A stretch of 64,000 bases of DNA from Pedobacter soli (GTDB taxonomy: Bacteria; Bacteroidota; Bacteroidia; Sphingobacteriales; Sphingobacteriaceae): the NCBI RefSeq assembly GCF_900101435.1, contig NZ_FMZH01000007.1:1-64000 (forward strand). Direction: 5' to 3'. The notes under the pieces were generated by a model. The model searched no databases, had not been told where the DNA came from, and was given only the letters and a program-made list of their open reading frames with translations. The translations under genes were made by a program, and so were the position numbers. Below are positions 35,200 through 44,559 of the stretch, in pieces. Position 1 is the first letter of the stretch; every line of letters starts with the position of its first letter.

Positions 35200-36252
35200 A
35201 TGATTGATGAACATAGATACCCCGAAGATTTTTTAATGGATGATACCTTTAAGCAATATTGCGAAGGTAGCAACCAAAAATGTGTGATTTTCTGGGAGGA
35301 ATGGATTAATAAACATCCCGAAAAACATAATACAGTATACGCTGCAAAAAAAATGTACCAGCTTTTAAGCGGTAATTTAAAGCCGCTTAATCAGCAAGTC
35401 GATTATCTTACGGCGCAACTCAACCCGTTAATCAAAGTTAAAAAGTTCAGGAAAGTACATTACGCTATTGCTGCGTCTGTTTTAATTATACTGCTAGCAG
35501 GACTGATTTACATGATCAACGAACGTCCAAACAAGGCCTTACATTATGCCGGAAATTTTGTAGCCAAAAGAGGAGAGAAAAAGAAAATTACGCTGCCCGA
35601 TGGTACTTTGGTATACCTGAATGCTGATAGTAAAATTGAACTTGGAGATCATTTCAACCAAAGCGATAGAAATGTACGGTTAACAGGCGAAGCTTATTTT
35701 GATGTAAAGCACGATGCCGCCAGGCCTTTTTTTGTGCGGACCAAAGATTTTAAAATCAGCGTTTTGGGTACTGCTTTTAATGTGAAAAGTTATGCTAACG
35801 AACATGAATCAGAAGCTACACTGGTGCGGGGTACCATTAAGCTCGAAGACAATACCGGCTTAAACAAAAATATTGTAATTCTTAAAGCCGGTCAGAAAAT
35901 TACCTATCACCTGTTACATGCCCAGACAGATCCAGGCCTTTCTGTTACAGATGAGGCAGAGCGCTTACCTAAAATTGAAGTCAATAATCTTACCCTGATT
36001 GATAAAGAAGTAGTAGAATCGGCATGGACGAATAACAATCTCATTTTTGCGAACGACAATTTTGAAGATATTAAAACACGACTGGAGCGTTGGTTTAATG
36101 TAACTATCGAATTTAAAGATAAAGAACTGGCTGGCTATACTTATACAGGGCACTTTGAAAACGAAGATATCTTAACAATTCTGGATAACCTGCAACGCGT
36201 AAAACATTTTAATTTTAAAAAGAAAGGAGAACATATCACCATAACCAAATAA
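35200..36252 (+). CDS. FecR-family anti-sigma factor (PUL3)
   Basis: 350 aa. N-terminal cytoplasmic segment of about 85 residues, membrane helix about 87-106 (YAIAASVLIILLAGLIYMI), periplasmic FecR domain about 115-215 (TLPDGTLVYLNADSKIEL, GEAYFDVKHDAARPFFV, VLGTAFNVKSY) and C-terminal DUF4974 domain about 270-348 (YTGHFENEDILTILDNLQ). It should keep the upstream sigma factor inactive until contacted by the STN domain of the PUL3 SusC. The downstream gap carries the conserved two-hairpin leader. All family parts are present. Confidence 0.93.
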   Translation: MIDEHRYPEDFLMDDTFKQYCEGSNQKCVIFWEEWINKHPEKHNTVYAAKKMYQLLSGNLKPLNQQVDYLTAQLNPLIKVKKFRKVHYAIAASVLIILLAGLIYMINERPNKALHYAGNFVAKRGEKKKITLPDGTLVYLNADSKIELGDHFNQSDRNVRLTGEAYFDVKHDAARPFFVRTKDFKISVLGTAFNVKSYANEHESEATLVRGTIKLEDNTGLNKNIVILKAGQKITYHLLHAQTDPGLSVTDEAERLPKIEVNNLTLIDKEVVESAWTNNNLIFANDNFEDIKTRLERWFNVTIEFKDKELAGYTYTGHFENEDILTILDNLQRVKHFNFKKKGEHITITK

Positions 36253-36290
36253 CCAAACTAACCAAAATAAACCTGTATCGAAAAGAAAAA

Positions 36291-36374
36291 GGGGAAGTGC
36301 TCGAACACATTCCCCCGATAATTTTTTGATCTTTTTTCTAATCTGGGGTTCCTCACTGGACATGCGTAGCCCCA
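36291..36374 (+). promoter_or_regulatory. Two-hairpin leader element between fecR and susC (copy 2)
   Basis: Hairpin 1: GGGGAAGTG (36291-36299) pairs with CAC (36306-36308) and TTCCCC (36310-36315), one bulged A. Hairpin 2: TGGGG (36344-36348) pairs with CCCCA (36370-36374) around a 21-base loop containing CCTCACTGGACATG. The element ends 26 bases before the susC ATG, as copy 1 does (2224-2297). The stems differ between copies but pair in both, while the loop consensus CCTCrCTGrACAyG is held. This supports a common RNA regulator or protein-binding site of the sigma/FecR-controlled susC leaders. Confidence 0.6.
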
Positions 36375-36400
36375 AATAAACCAATCAAAAAAACAAAAAT

Positions 36401-39400
36401 ATGATTAAAATTTACATTAGTCAAGCCTCGCCATGGCTCAGGCTCCTTTCTAAAGTCATCATTCAAATGAAGATTGCATTCCTATTAGTCTTTATTACCT
36501 GCCTAAATGTTTCTGCAAAGGTTTTTTCGCAAGAAAAACTTACACTCGATCTTAAAAACATCAGGCTCGAGAAAGCTTTGCAAACTATTGAAAAACAAAG
36601 TGGTTATCGTTTTGTCTATAGCCCAACCGAAGGTCCTTTTAATAAGGTAGTCAGCATCAAAACCAATCAGGCCTCGCTTGAAGAAGTTATGCGTACTTTG
36701 CTTTCAGGTACCGCACTGAACTTTTCGGTGCAGCAGAATAACCTCATTACCATTTTGAAAGATGAAATGGCCAATCAGGATATAATTGTAAAAGGTCTGG
36801 TTAAGGACAGTACAGGTGTTGGGCTACCCGGCGTTTCCGTTGCTGTAAAAGGCGTTAAGGGAATCGGTACTTCTACTGATGGGGATGGTAAATTCAGCCT
36901 GTCAGTACCCGATAATTCAACATTGGTTTTTTCCCTCATCGGTTACGAAACCGTTGAAAGAAGGGCTACAGGTGCATTAACCGTAGTCTTAAAAGCTTTA
37001 GACAATAACCTGGATGAAGTAGTGGTACAGGCCTATGGTAAAACAACCAAACGCAAAACTACCAGTGCTATTTCTACCCTTGATATGGGTAACGTAGCCG
37101 CTTTACCCGTGCAATCTATAAACGATGCGGTAGCCGGTAGGTTACCGGGGGTAATTGTAACTGCAGGTAGTGGTGCACCGGGTGCTAAAGCCAGTATTTC
37201 TATTCGTGGGCAGAGTCCTATTTTTGTGATTGATAACATCGTACGCTCGGCCAACGATTTTGCGAATCTAAACCCAAATGATATTGAGAGTTATTCGATA
37301 TTAAAAGATGCGGGCGCTACAGCATTGTACGGAAATCAGGGCGCTAACGGTGTAATTCTGGTAACAACAAAACGGGGTAGCGAAGGCAAGGTAAATATTA
37401 ATTATTCCTACAATCAGATCTTCTCGCAGCCCACGCTATTCCCCGAAAAAATCAGCTCTTACGATCAGGCAGTTGCTTTAAACAGGTTATATGCCGACGA
37501 AGGCAGGAGCCCGTTCAGATCAGCAGCTGATTTAGAAAAATTACGCACTGGTTCCGATCCCTTTAATTTCCCAAATACAGATTGGCAAGCACTTACCATG
37601 AAAAATTTCGCACCCGAAATGAGGCACGATCTGTCTGTAACTTCAGGTACTAAGAAATTAACCTATTATGCAGGTCTTTCGTATTATGATCAGGGAAGTA
37701 TTTTACGAACCGATAATAACTATAATAAGCGAACTACATACCGTTTAAATACCACCAGCCAGTTCGATCAGTTAAACCTTAAAGTAACCGCCGGATTAGA
37801 TGGTTTTATTGAAAGTAATGTAACTCCCGGAGTGGGATATGGCAGCATTTACAGCCACATACAAAATAGGGGATCGGCGCAACTTGCTGTAAACGAATTT
37901 GGTTTGCCAACCACCCAACCAGACAATCCTGTCCGTGAACTCGATCCACAATCTGGGTACAACAGGCAGTTAGCCAAAATTTTAAACACTAATCTTGGAT
38001 TAGAGTACTCTGCTCATTTTTTAGAAGGTTTGAAATTTAAAGTAAACGGTACCTATACAACTTACAACAATGTTAGCAAAAACTGGAATTACCTTGCACC
38101 AGCTTACAACCTCAACAGTACAACACCAATATATGGCAATCCACCGAGCTTAACGGTAGGACAGGGCCAGGGTAGTACATTAACGCTACAAGGTTATATT
38201 CTTTACAGCAAAACTTTTGGCGATCACAGCATCGATTTTACAGGTGTTGTGGAGCATCAGCAAGATGAAGCTTCTAACATTTCGGGCAACCGCAAAAATT
38301 ATCAGATTATTTTTGATCAGCTGATTGCCGGTCCCGCACTTGATCAATCAGTAAGTGGCGGCGAATCGGAGGCTGCAAGGGCTGCCTTACTGGGTAGGTT
38401 AACTTACAGTTATAAATCAAGATATTCAATAGAAGGATCAATTAGAAGGGATGGAGATTATCTGTTTGTTCCCGGTCGTCAGTGGGGTACATTTTATGCT
38501 GTTTCAGGAAATTACATTATTTCTGAAGAGAAATTTATGAAATCGCTGAAAGACAGGCATATTCTTGACTTTTTAAAACTGAGAGGTTCTTATGGCGTTT
38601 TGGGCGATAAAACCGGTGTAGGCGCATTTGGCTATGTACCTTCTTACAGCATTAATCCAACAGCTTATGTGGTAAATGGTAACCTGGTACAAGGTACCTC
38701 CGAACCCGGAAGCTTGCCAAACAGTACCTACTCGTGGCAAACCATAGGTAGCCGTGATTTGGCCCTGGAATTTGGAACTTTAAATAACCGTTTAAGCGGT
38801 ACCTTCGATTATTATTATACCCGCAGGACAGGTTTCGTTACCGGCGATCCACGTTTCTCGCAAACCCTGGGTATTGGTTTACCGCAAATTAACTTTACCG
38901 AAGGAGCCCTGCGTACCGAAGGTTATGATTTTAACCTCAACTGGGCAAGCAACATTGGTAAGCTCACCTATAAAATCGGAATTAATTTTACCCGTTATAA
39001 CTCACTTTGGGAGCGCTTTGCCGGCGATGACGATGCAACCTTAAAAAATCCTTACACCCGCACAACCAATACCAGCGGGGGCTTTTTACAAACAGGCTAC
39101 TATAATTCAGGCTTTTATACATCAAATAGCCAGCTGTTAAATGGAGCACGACGCATCAGTTCTACCAATGTAGTAGCGGGCGATTTAAGATATCAGGACC
39201 TTAATGGCGACGGACAGATTAATGCTGATGATTTTAGAAGAATTGGAAGCAATACTTTCCCGCGCACGAACTACGGTGTAACCATCGATCTGGGATATAA
39301 AGGATTTTCATTCAATGCAGTAGTACAAGGTGCTGGTAACCGTGACCGTTATTTGGGAAATGCAGTGCAGGGCGGCGATCCGCAAAACCCTTTGGCCTAT

Positions 39401-39742
39401 GGCTTTCAGTTAGATTACTGGCGACCAGATAATACCGATGCATTATTTCCTCGTGCAGTAAGTGCAACAACTGTAAACGGAGGTAATAATTTTACAGGAA
39501 GTGATTTCTGGTTGGTTAAATCAAAATATGTGCGCTTGAAATATGTACAGTTTGGTTACGATTTCAAAGAAAGCGTATTTAAAAAATCAGCATTTCAGCA
39601 ATTGCGTTTGTTTGTGTCAGGTACCAATTTGTTAACCTCATCAAACAGTACCGACTTTTTTATCGATCCGGAATCGAACACCAACAATTACGATTACCCG
39701 ATCCAGCGAACGTTCGCAATAGGTTTAAATGTAGGTTTCTAA
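36401..39742 (+). CDS. SusC/RagA-type TonB-dependent transporter with STN domain (PUL3)
   Basis: 1113 aa. Signal region about 20-45 (MKIAFLLVFITCLNVSAKVFSQ), STN domain about 46-120 (LDLKNIRLEKALQTIEKQSGYRFVYS), carboxypeptidase-regulatory-like domain about 128-205, plug (VVVQAYGKTTKRKTTSAIST; NDIESYSILKDAGATALYG) and a barrel ending in ...GLNVGF. The STN domain fits the upstream sigma/FecR cassette: ligand binding should relieve FecR. It imports the glycan fragments made or bound by the PUL3 surface proteins. The plug region lacks a short piece after ISIRGQSP compared with the PUL1 protein, a minor length difference. Start at the only ATG before the signal segment. Confidence 0.93.
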   Translation: MIKIYISQASPWLRLLSKVIIQMKIAFLLVFITCLNVSAKVFSQEKLTLDLKNIRLEKALQTIEKQSGYRFVYSPTEGPFNKVVSIKTNQASLEEVMRTLLSGTALNFSVQQNNLITILKDEMANQDIIVKGLVKDSTGVGLPGVSVAVKGVKGIGTSTDGDGKFSLSVPDNSTLVFSLIGYETVERRATGALTVVLKALDNNLDEVVVQAYGKTTKRKTTSAISTLDMGNVAALPVQSINDAVAGRLPGVIVTAGSGAPGAKASISIRGQSPIFVIDNIVRSANDFANLNPNDIESYSILKDAGATALYGNQGANGVILVTTKRGSEGKVNINYSYNQIFSQPTLFPEKISSYDQAVALNRLYADEGRSPFRSAADLEKLRTGSDPFNFPNTDWQALTMKNFAPEMRHDLSVTSGTKKLTYYAGLSYYDQGSILRTDNNYNKRTTYRLNTTSQFDQLNLKVTAGLDGFIESNVTPGVGYGSIYSHIQNRGSAQLAVNEFGLPTTQPDNPVRELDPQSGYNRQLAKILNTNLGLEYSAHFLEGLKFKVNGTYTTYNNVSKNWNYLAPAYNLNSTTPIYGNPPSLTVGQGQGSTLTLQGYILYSKTFGDHSIDFTGVVEHQQDEASNISGNRKNYQIIFDQLIAGPALDQSVSGGESEAARAALLGRLTYSYKSRYSIEGSIRRDGDYLFVPGRQWGTFYAVSGNYIISEEKFMKSLKDRHILDFLKLRGSYGVLGDKTGVGAFGYVPSYSINPTAYVVNGNLVQGTSEPGSLPNSTYSWQTIGSRDLALEFGTLNNRLSGTFDYYYTRRTGFVTGDPRFSQTLGIGLPQINFTEGALRTEGYDFNLNWASNIGKLTYKIGINFTRYNSLWERFAGDDDATLKNPYTRTTNTSGGFLQTGYYNSGFYTSNSQLLNGARRISSTNVVAGDLRYQDLNGDGQINADDFRRIGSNTFPRTNYGVTIDLGYKGFSFNAVVQGAGNRDRYLGNAVQGGDPQNPLAYGFQLDYWRPDNTDALFPRAVSATTVNGGNNFTGSDFWLVKSKYVRLKYVQFGYDFKESVFKKSAFQQLRLFVSGTNLLTSSNSTDFFIDPESNTNNYDYPIQRTFAIGLNVGF

Positions 39743-39754
39743 TTAGTTAAAGTC

Positions 39755-41647
39755 ATGAAAAAAATTATAATAACAATTTGGGTTTGTGCCGTTATGCTGG
39801 CTTTAAACTCTTGTAAAAAGGTATTAGATGCCGATCCGCTAAGCCTGATTAGTCCGGATGTGGTTTGGAGCAGTAAAGCCAATGCCGAAACTTTTGTTTT
39901 TGCAACCTATGGTATTATGGATCCTTATAATTCGGGACTCAAAGGTGCCGAGGACATATACACGGCCAATATTTTAGGGGCATATGGTAATGGCGATAAT
40001 GCCTTTACTGTTTTTTCTGAAACCTTAACTAACAGAAGTAATTACGGATTTGACAATTGGGGAGCAGTGCGCCGTTGTAACGTAATTATCAAAAATGTAA
40101 CCGAATCGGCTGGTATAGCAGATGTCGATAAAAAGGCATTAATTGCAGAAGCTAAGTTTTTAAGGGCTATGTCTTATTACAATATTGCCAGAAGAACCGG
40201 TCGTATTGCCTGGATAGATAAGGTCTTGACCGAAAACGATGATCTTAAAGTGCCCAGCACGGCCAGTCCGACTGAAAGTTATAATTACATTATTAAAGAT
40301 CTGGAAGACGCTGTTGCCGATTTGCCAACCACAAAAATTACCGGCCGTACCAACAAATATGTGGCAGCGGCATTTTTAACTGAGTTATGTTTGCAAGCTT
40401 TGGCATATAAAAACTACCCTGCGGCACCGAATGTTGCACCTAACGATCCATTACTGGATAAAATTATTACCAATGCCCAATTGGTAATAAGCGGCGGTTA
40501 TGCTCTTGAAGCAGATTACGAAGGCATGTTCAACGAAACCAAAAGTACTTCGAACGAGATCATCTTCGCTATTTACAAAAAGGCAATCAATACCTCTTTA
40601 TCAAGTACACCCATGCAGCACCAGTTGCCTAACATTAAACCCGAAACCATTATTCAGTTTAGTGGTACACCTTTGTTTAATAAACCCGTGCCTTTTGAGG
40701 TTTGGCCCGAAAATTTCCCGGCGCAAAACTTTACCGACGATTATTTAACTATCGATAAGGCTGATCCAACCAAAGTGGTGCCCTGGAACCAGACTTCTCA
40801 ATACCTGAATGCAGTTGATGAAAGTGTAAATGTGGTAGCACCGTTTGCTAAATCGGGTTTTCCTGATGATAAAACTGCTAAGCTAAACAATGATGTAGTG
40901 GTTAAAATGGGCCGTATTAAACCTGGAAGCACAGAAACCATGTGGAGCTTAACCAACGAAAACCGTGATGCCAGGTGGAAAGCCTCTATCATCAGCGATT
41001 CGACCCGTTTTTACGGCGAATTGTTTACTACTGGTTTAAAAGGTAATTCTGGCCGCTTTTTAGGTACCATTAATGGTGGTGGTTACGATTGTACTTTAAG
41101 CAATATGTATTGGCGTAAAGGTTTGTACACCAATGTAAGCCCATCATACTTAAATAGTGTGAGTACTGATTATCATTTTGTATGTATGCGTTTGGGCAGG
41201 GTATATTTAAACCTGGCCGAAGCCTATTTATTAAAAGGCGATTTAACCAATGCTTTACTAAACCTGAATAAAACCCGTACTTTTCACGGAAAACTTCCAG
41301 CCTCTACAGCAGGAACGCTGGTTGCTGCCTGGAAAGATTATAAAATCGAAAGAAGGGTAGAACTGGCAGAGGAAAATGATCATTATTTCAGTTTGTTACG
41401 CTGGGGAAGATTTGGTGGCGATGCAAATGATGGTATAGCTCCTGGTGGTACCATTAAAGAGTTAACTGAGCCTATGCGTGTAATGGACATATCAAAAGAC
41501 CGTAAATCGTTTTCTATTGTAACCGGACCATTTGGGAGACAATATAACGACAGGAAATTTGATGCTTCCAGAAGATACCTCTTCCCTATACCGCAAAACT
41601 TAATCGATAACAATCCAAAATTTGGTCCGCAAAACCCAGGATGGTAA
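39755..41647 (+). CDS. SusD/RagB-type lipoprotein (PUL3)
   Basis: 630 aa, on the long side for the family. Lipobox Cys20 (LNSCKK). SusD pieces: LIAEAKFLRAMSYYNIARRTG (about 128-148), RLGRVYLNLAEAYLLKGDL, then YKIERRVELAEENDHYFSLLRW and RYLFPIPQNLIDNNPKFGPQNPGW at the end. It starts 12 bases after susC. It acts as the surface lid and glycan-binding partner; the extra length in the middle (about 300-440) may shape a wider binding surface. Ligand inferred from the downstream enzymes as a galactose/fucose-capped glycan. Confidence 0.92.
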   Translation: MKKIIITIWVCAVMLALNSCKKVLDADPLSLISPDVVWSSKANAETFVFATYGIMDPYNSGLKGAEDIYTANILGAYGNGDNAFTVFSETLTNRSNYGFDNWGAVRRCNVIIKNVTESAGIADVDKKALIAEAKFLRAMSYYNIARRTGRIAWIDKVLTENDDLKVPSTASPTESYNYIIKDLEDAVADLPTTKITGRTNKYVAAAFLTELCLQALAYKNYPAAPNVAPNDPLLDKIITNAQLVISGGYALEADYEGMFNETKSTSNEIIFAIYKKAINTSLSSTPMQHQLPNIKPETIIQFSGTPLFNKPVPFEVWPENFPAQNFTDDYLTIDKADPTKVVPWNQTSQYLNAVDESVNVVAPFAKSGFPDDKTAKLNNDVVVKMGRIKPGSTETMWSLTNENRDARWKASIISDSTRFYGELFTTGLKGNSGRFLGTINGGGYDCTLSNMYWRKGLYTNVSPSYLNSVSTDYHFVCMRLGRVYLNLAEAYLLKGDLTNALLNLNKTRTFHGKLPASTAGTLVAAWKDYKIERRVELAEENDHYFSLLRWGRFGGDANDGIAPGGTIKELTEPMRVMDISKDRKSFSIVTGPFGRQYNDRKFDASRRYLFPIPQNLIDNNPKFGPQNPGW

Positions 41648-41665
41648 CCCTAAATCAATCAAATT

Positions 41666-42145
41666 ATGAAATTTAACATAAAACATATATCCTTTCTGAT
41701 GATGCTCGTATCATTGGCTTTATTTTCCTCTTGTTTAAAAAAGGATTTGAAGGATTATCCCCTGTATGACATCAATGAAATCACATTGGTTAATGTCGAA
41801 CATCGTTTCAATGGTTCGGCTACAATGAATGGACAGCCTATTGTTGTCTATCAGAAATTGAATGCAACCCAAACAGTTGATAAAACAAATGCTATTATTA
41901 ATGTAGCTATATCAGTACCTGCTGCCAATGGGCAGTTTACCGCTGCCGAAAAAGCTAATGTAGTGCAAAGTAAATTGTGGTTTTATATGAATATCTCAAC
42001 AGCAGCAAGCATTGCACCAACTGGCGGAACAGCTACACTTGGCGATCCAACCGATGCAACCAAACCACTTAAATACGTGGTAACGGCAGCAAACGGAGCG
42101 AGCAGGGTATGGACGATTAATATAACCTCGTTTACAAATAATTAG
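41666..42145 (+). CDS. Small PUL lipoprotein, DUF5018-like
   Basis: 159 aa, lipobox Cys23 (LFSSCLKK). The mature part is a single beta-sandwich-like domain: YDINEITLVNVEHRFNG, INVAISVPAANGQFTAAEKANV, and a final YVVTAANGASRVWTINI, the phrase typical of DUF5018-type PUL lipoproteins. It has no catalytic motif. It probably sits on the cell surface beside SusD and binds glycan (a surface glycan-binding protein), based on position 18 bases after susD. A terminator at 42164 follows, so susC-susD-this gene may form a short, strongly expressed unit. The family assignment is from memory of its C-terminal phrase. Confidence 0.65.
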   Translation: MKFNIKHISFLMMLVSLALFSSCLKKDLKDYPLYDINEITLVNVEHRFNGSATMNGQPIVVYQKLNATQTVDKTNAIINVAISVPAANGQFTAAEKANVVQSKLWFYMNISTAASIAPTGGTATLGDPTDATKPLKYVVTAANGASRVWTINITSFTNN

Positions 42146-42163
42146 GTTTAGTTGGTTTAGTTT

Positions 42164-42197
42164 AGAGTCGCTAAAAATTTTAGCGGCTCTTTTTTTC
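42164..42197 (+). terminator. Rho-independent terminator after the PUL3 binding genes
   Basis: AGAGTCGCTAAAA (42164-42176) pairs with TTTTAGCGGCTCT (42178-42190), one T-G pair; the inner A/T pairs will open as the loop. Seven T in all close the stem and follow it. It separates the susCD unit from the enzyme genes, so the enzymes either use read-through or their own promoter. Confidence 0.85.
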
Positions 42198-42224
42198 ACA
42201 CACACACATTTGAAATTAATTAAG

Positions 42225-44474
42225 ATGATTAAGGTAAAAATACTTTTATCAGGCCTGCTTGCATTTTTTGTATCGCTTTTACAAGCGCAGGTTTACCAGA
42301 TAGATATTAAAAATAAACCACTTTTAGAACGGAGCAATATTGCCATGTCGGCGATAAACCCGGCTGGTATAAAGCTTGGGGTAAACAGCCAGTACTTCAC
42401 TAAAAACGATCAGCCCTGGTTTCCGATGATGGGTGAGTTACACTATAATCGCGTAAGGCCAGAAGATTGGGAAACTGAAATTTTAAAGATGAAAAGCGGA
42501 GGCTTGTCTATTGTGGCTACCTACGTTTTCTGGAACGAGCATGAAAGAGAGAAAGGGCAATGGGACTGGATAGGTAACCGGAATATTCGCCAATTCATTC
42601 AGCTTTGCCAAAAACATAGTATGTATGTATGGTTACGCATAGGTCCGTGGAGTCATGGCGAACAGTTAAACGGTGGTTTCCCCGATTGGATTCAACGCCT
42701 CAAAGGACACCGTAGTAACGATCCCGAATATTTAAAAGCATCGGCTGTTTTGTTCGATCAGATTGCACAACAAACCAAGGGTTTGTTTTTTGCCAATGGC
42801 GGACCAATTATCGGTACTCAGTTAGAAAACGAGTATGCCAGCGGTCAGGCAGCACACATCAGTAAGTTGAAAGAAATGGCCCAAAAAGCACAGATTAATC
42901 CCGTTTACTGGAGTGTAACGGCCAATACCGTATTCGACGATAGCAAGATGGAAGTAATTCCTTTGCAGGGTTCTTATGCTTACAGAGGCTGGGAAAGGGC
43001 AGGCGGAGGAGCTACAAAAGACTTTTTGTACGGTAACGACCAATGGATCATGACTGACGCTTTAGGCAAGGTTTTTTATGATGTAAATAAATTTCCACGT
43101 GGACTTTGCGAGCAAGGTGCGGGCAGCCAGATGACTTACCGCAACCGCTTTGTTGTAGCGCCTGAAGTTATAGCTGCACATTTGCAGAACCAGATCGGCC
43201 GCGGAATGAACCTCGTAGGTTATTATATGTTTCATGGAGGTACACAAACTCCGGGTTTAAAAGAACCTGGTTACTCCGAAAGTTACGATTTTCAGGCGCC
43301 GATTGATGAATTTGGGTTGCTGCGCCCTTCATATAAACAACTTAAAGTATTGCATACTTTTGTTAACGATTTTGGAAAAGAACTGGCTCCTATGCAGGTT
43401 TATGAGCCCGCAAATCCCGTTCGTGACGAAAAGAATACCAGCGATTTAAGGTATGTAGTCCGGGCAAATGGCAATAGTGGCTTTCTGTTTTTAGGTAACA
43501 CGCAAGTACGCATTACCATGCCCGATAAAACGGTTTCGATACAGGTAAATTTAGCTGACGAGACGATCCATTTTCCAACATTATTACTTAAAGGACAAAC
43601 TACAGCCATTTTGCCTTTCAATTTAAAAACAGGTGCTACTTTAATTAAGTACGCCACTGCACAGCCCTTTGCCAAATTGGTGAATGGTAAAAATATCAGC
43701 TTATTTTTTAAACGTTTAAACGGTGTAAACCCTGAGTTGGCAATCGACAGCAGAACGCTAAAAAGTAAAAACATTGCAGGCTGGAAAGTTACCCAAGGCA
43801 GTAATCAGTTAAAGTTAGTTGCCGGTAGCCGCAACGATTGTAGCTTTACCGATGTAGATGGAAACCAGCTAAAAATAATATTTATTACCACTGCACAAGC
43901 CGAAAATGCATGGCGAACCCAATTGAATGGACAGGATGCACTTTTAATTACCCAAGCGGATGTTTTAATGCAAAAAGGCCAGCTTACCTTAGCACAATTA
44001 AACAAACCTGTGTTTAGCATGATGGTTTACCCTAATGGCTTGAAAGCCTTTAATACCGCTGCTAAAAAGTCTATCAATACACTTTTCGATACCTATACAT
44101 GGCAGTCAGCGGTTTACAAACCACAAATTGCCATCAAATACCCTACCCATAAAACCGCTGAAATTACTTTGAACCCTGCACTACCTAAAAATGTAAATGA
44201 TGTTATCTTAAACGTAAATTACCGCGGCAATGCCTGTGAGCTTGTTCAACAGGAAGCCATTAAAACAGATAATTTATTTAACGGCGAAACATGGCAAATC
44301 AGCCTCAATAGATTTTGGAAAAAAGGCAACCTTAGCCTCAATTTACAAGATTGGGATGATAAAACTACTGGAGTACCAGCCAATTTGGTGCAGGAAATAA
44401 AAGCCAAAGGAACAGGTTTTACGGCTATCACTGCAGTTCCACAATACAAAACAATTATAAATTTGAAGCCCTAA
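42225..44474 (+). CDS. GH35-family beta-galactosidase-like enzyme
   Basis: 749 aa from the ATG at 42225, which directly starts the signal peptide (MIKVKILLSGLLAFFVSLLQAQ); the frame could begin 15 bases earlier at a TTG, less likely. GH35 catalytic barrel about 30-365: WFPMMGELHYNRV, ATYVFWNEHE, GTQLENEYA with acid/base Glu203, GLCEQGAG with likely nucleophile Glu296, and YYMFHGGTQTPG followed by APIDEFGLLR. C-terminal beta domains follow. Predicted to cleave terminal beta-linked galactose. The genes for a GH110 and a GH95 follow, so it likely acts last, after alpha-Gal and Fuc removal. It begins 28 bases past the terminator at 42164. Confidence 0.88.
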   Translation: MIKVKILLSGLLAFFVSLLQAQVYQIDIKNKPLLERSNIAMSAINPAGIKLGVNSQYFTKNDQPWFPMMGELHYNRVRPEDWETEILKMKSGGLSIVATYVFWNEHEREKGQWDWIGNRNIRQFIQLCQKHSMYVWLRIGPWSHGEQLNGGFPDWIQRLKGHRSNDPEYLKASAVLFDQIAQQTKGLFFANGGPIIGTQLENEYASGQAAHISKLKEMAQKAQINPVYWSVTANTVFDDSKMEVIPLQGSYAYRGWERAGGGATKDFLYGNDQWIMTDALGKVFYDVNKFPRGLCEQGAGSQMTYRNRFVVAPEVIAAHLQNQIGRGMNLVGYYMFHGGTQTPGLKEPGYSESYDFQAPIDEFGLLRPSYKQLKVLHTFVNDFGKELAPMQVYEPANPVRDEKNTSDLRYVVRANGNSGFLFLGNTQVRITMPDKTVSIQVNLADETIHFPTLLLKGQTTAILPFNLKTGATLIKYATAQPFAKLVNGKNISLFFKRLNGVNPELAIDSRTLKSKNIAGWKVTQGSNQLKLVAGSRNDCSFTDVDGNQLKIIFITTAQAENAWRTQLNGQDALLITQADVLMQKGQLTLAQLNKPVFSMMVYPNGLKAFNTAAKKSINTLFDTYTWQSAVYKPQIAIKYPTHKTAEITLNPALPKNVNDVILNVNYRGNACELVQQEAIKTDNLFNGETWQISLNRFWKKGNLSLNLQDWDDKTTGVPANLVQEIKAKGTGFTAITAVPQYKTIINLKP

Positions 44475-44559
44475 CCATAAATATACCAGCTTTTTTAAGC
44501 AACAAGACTACACAAGATAGATTTTATGAATAGGTTAAAGCTATATTTATAACCACACA

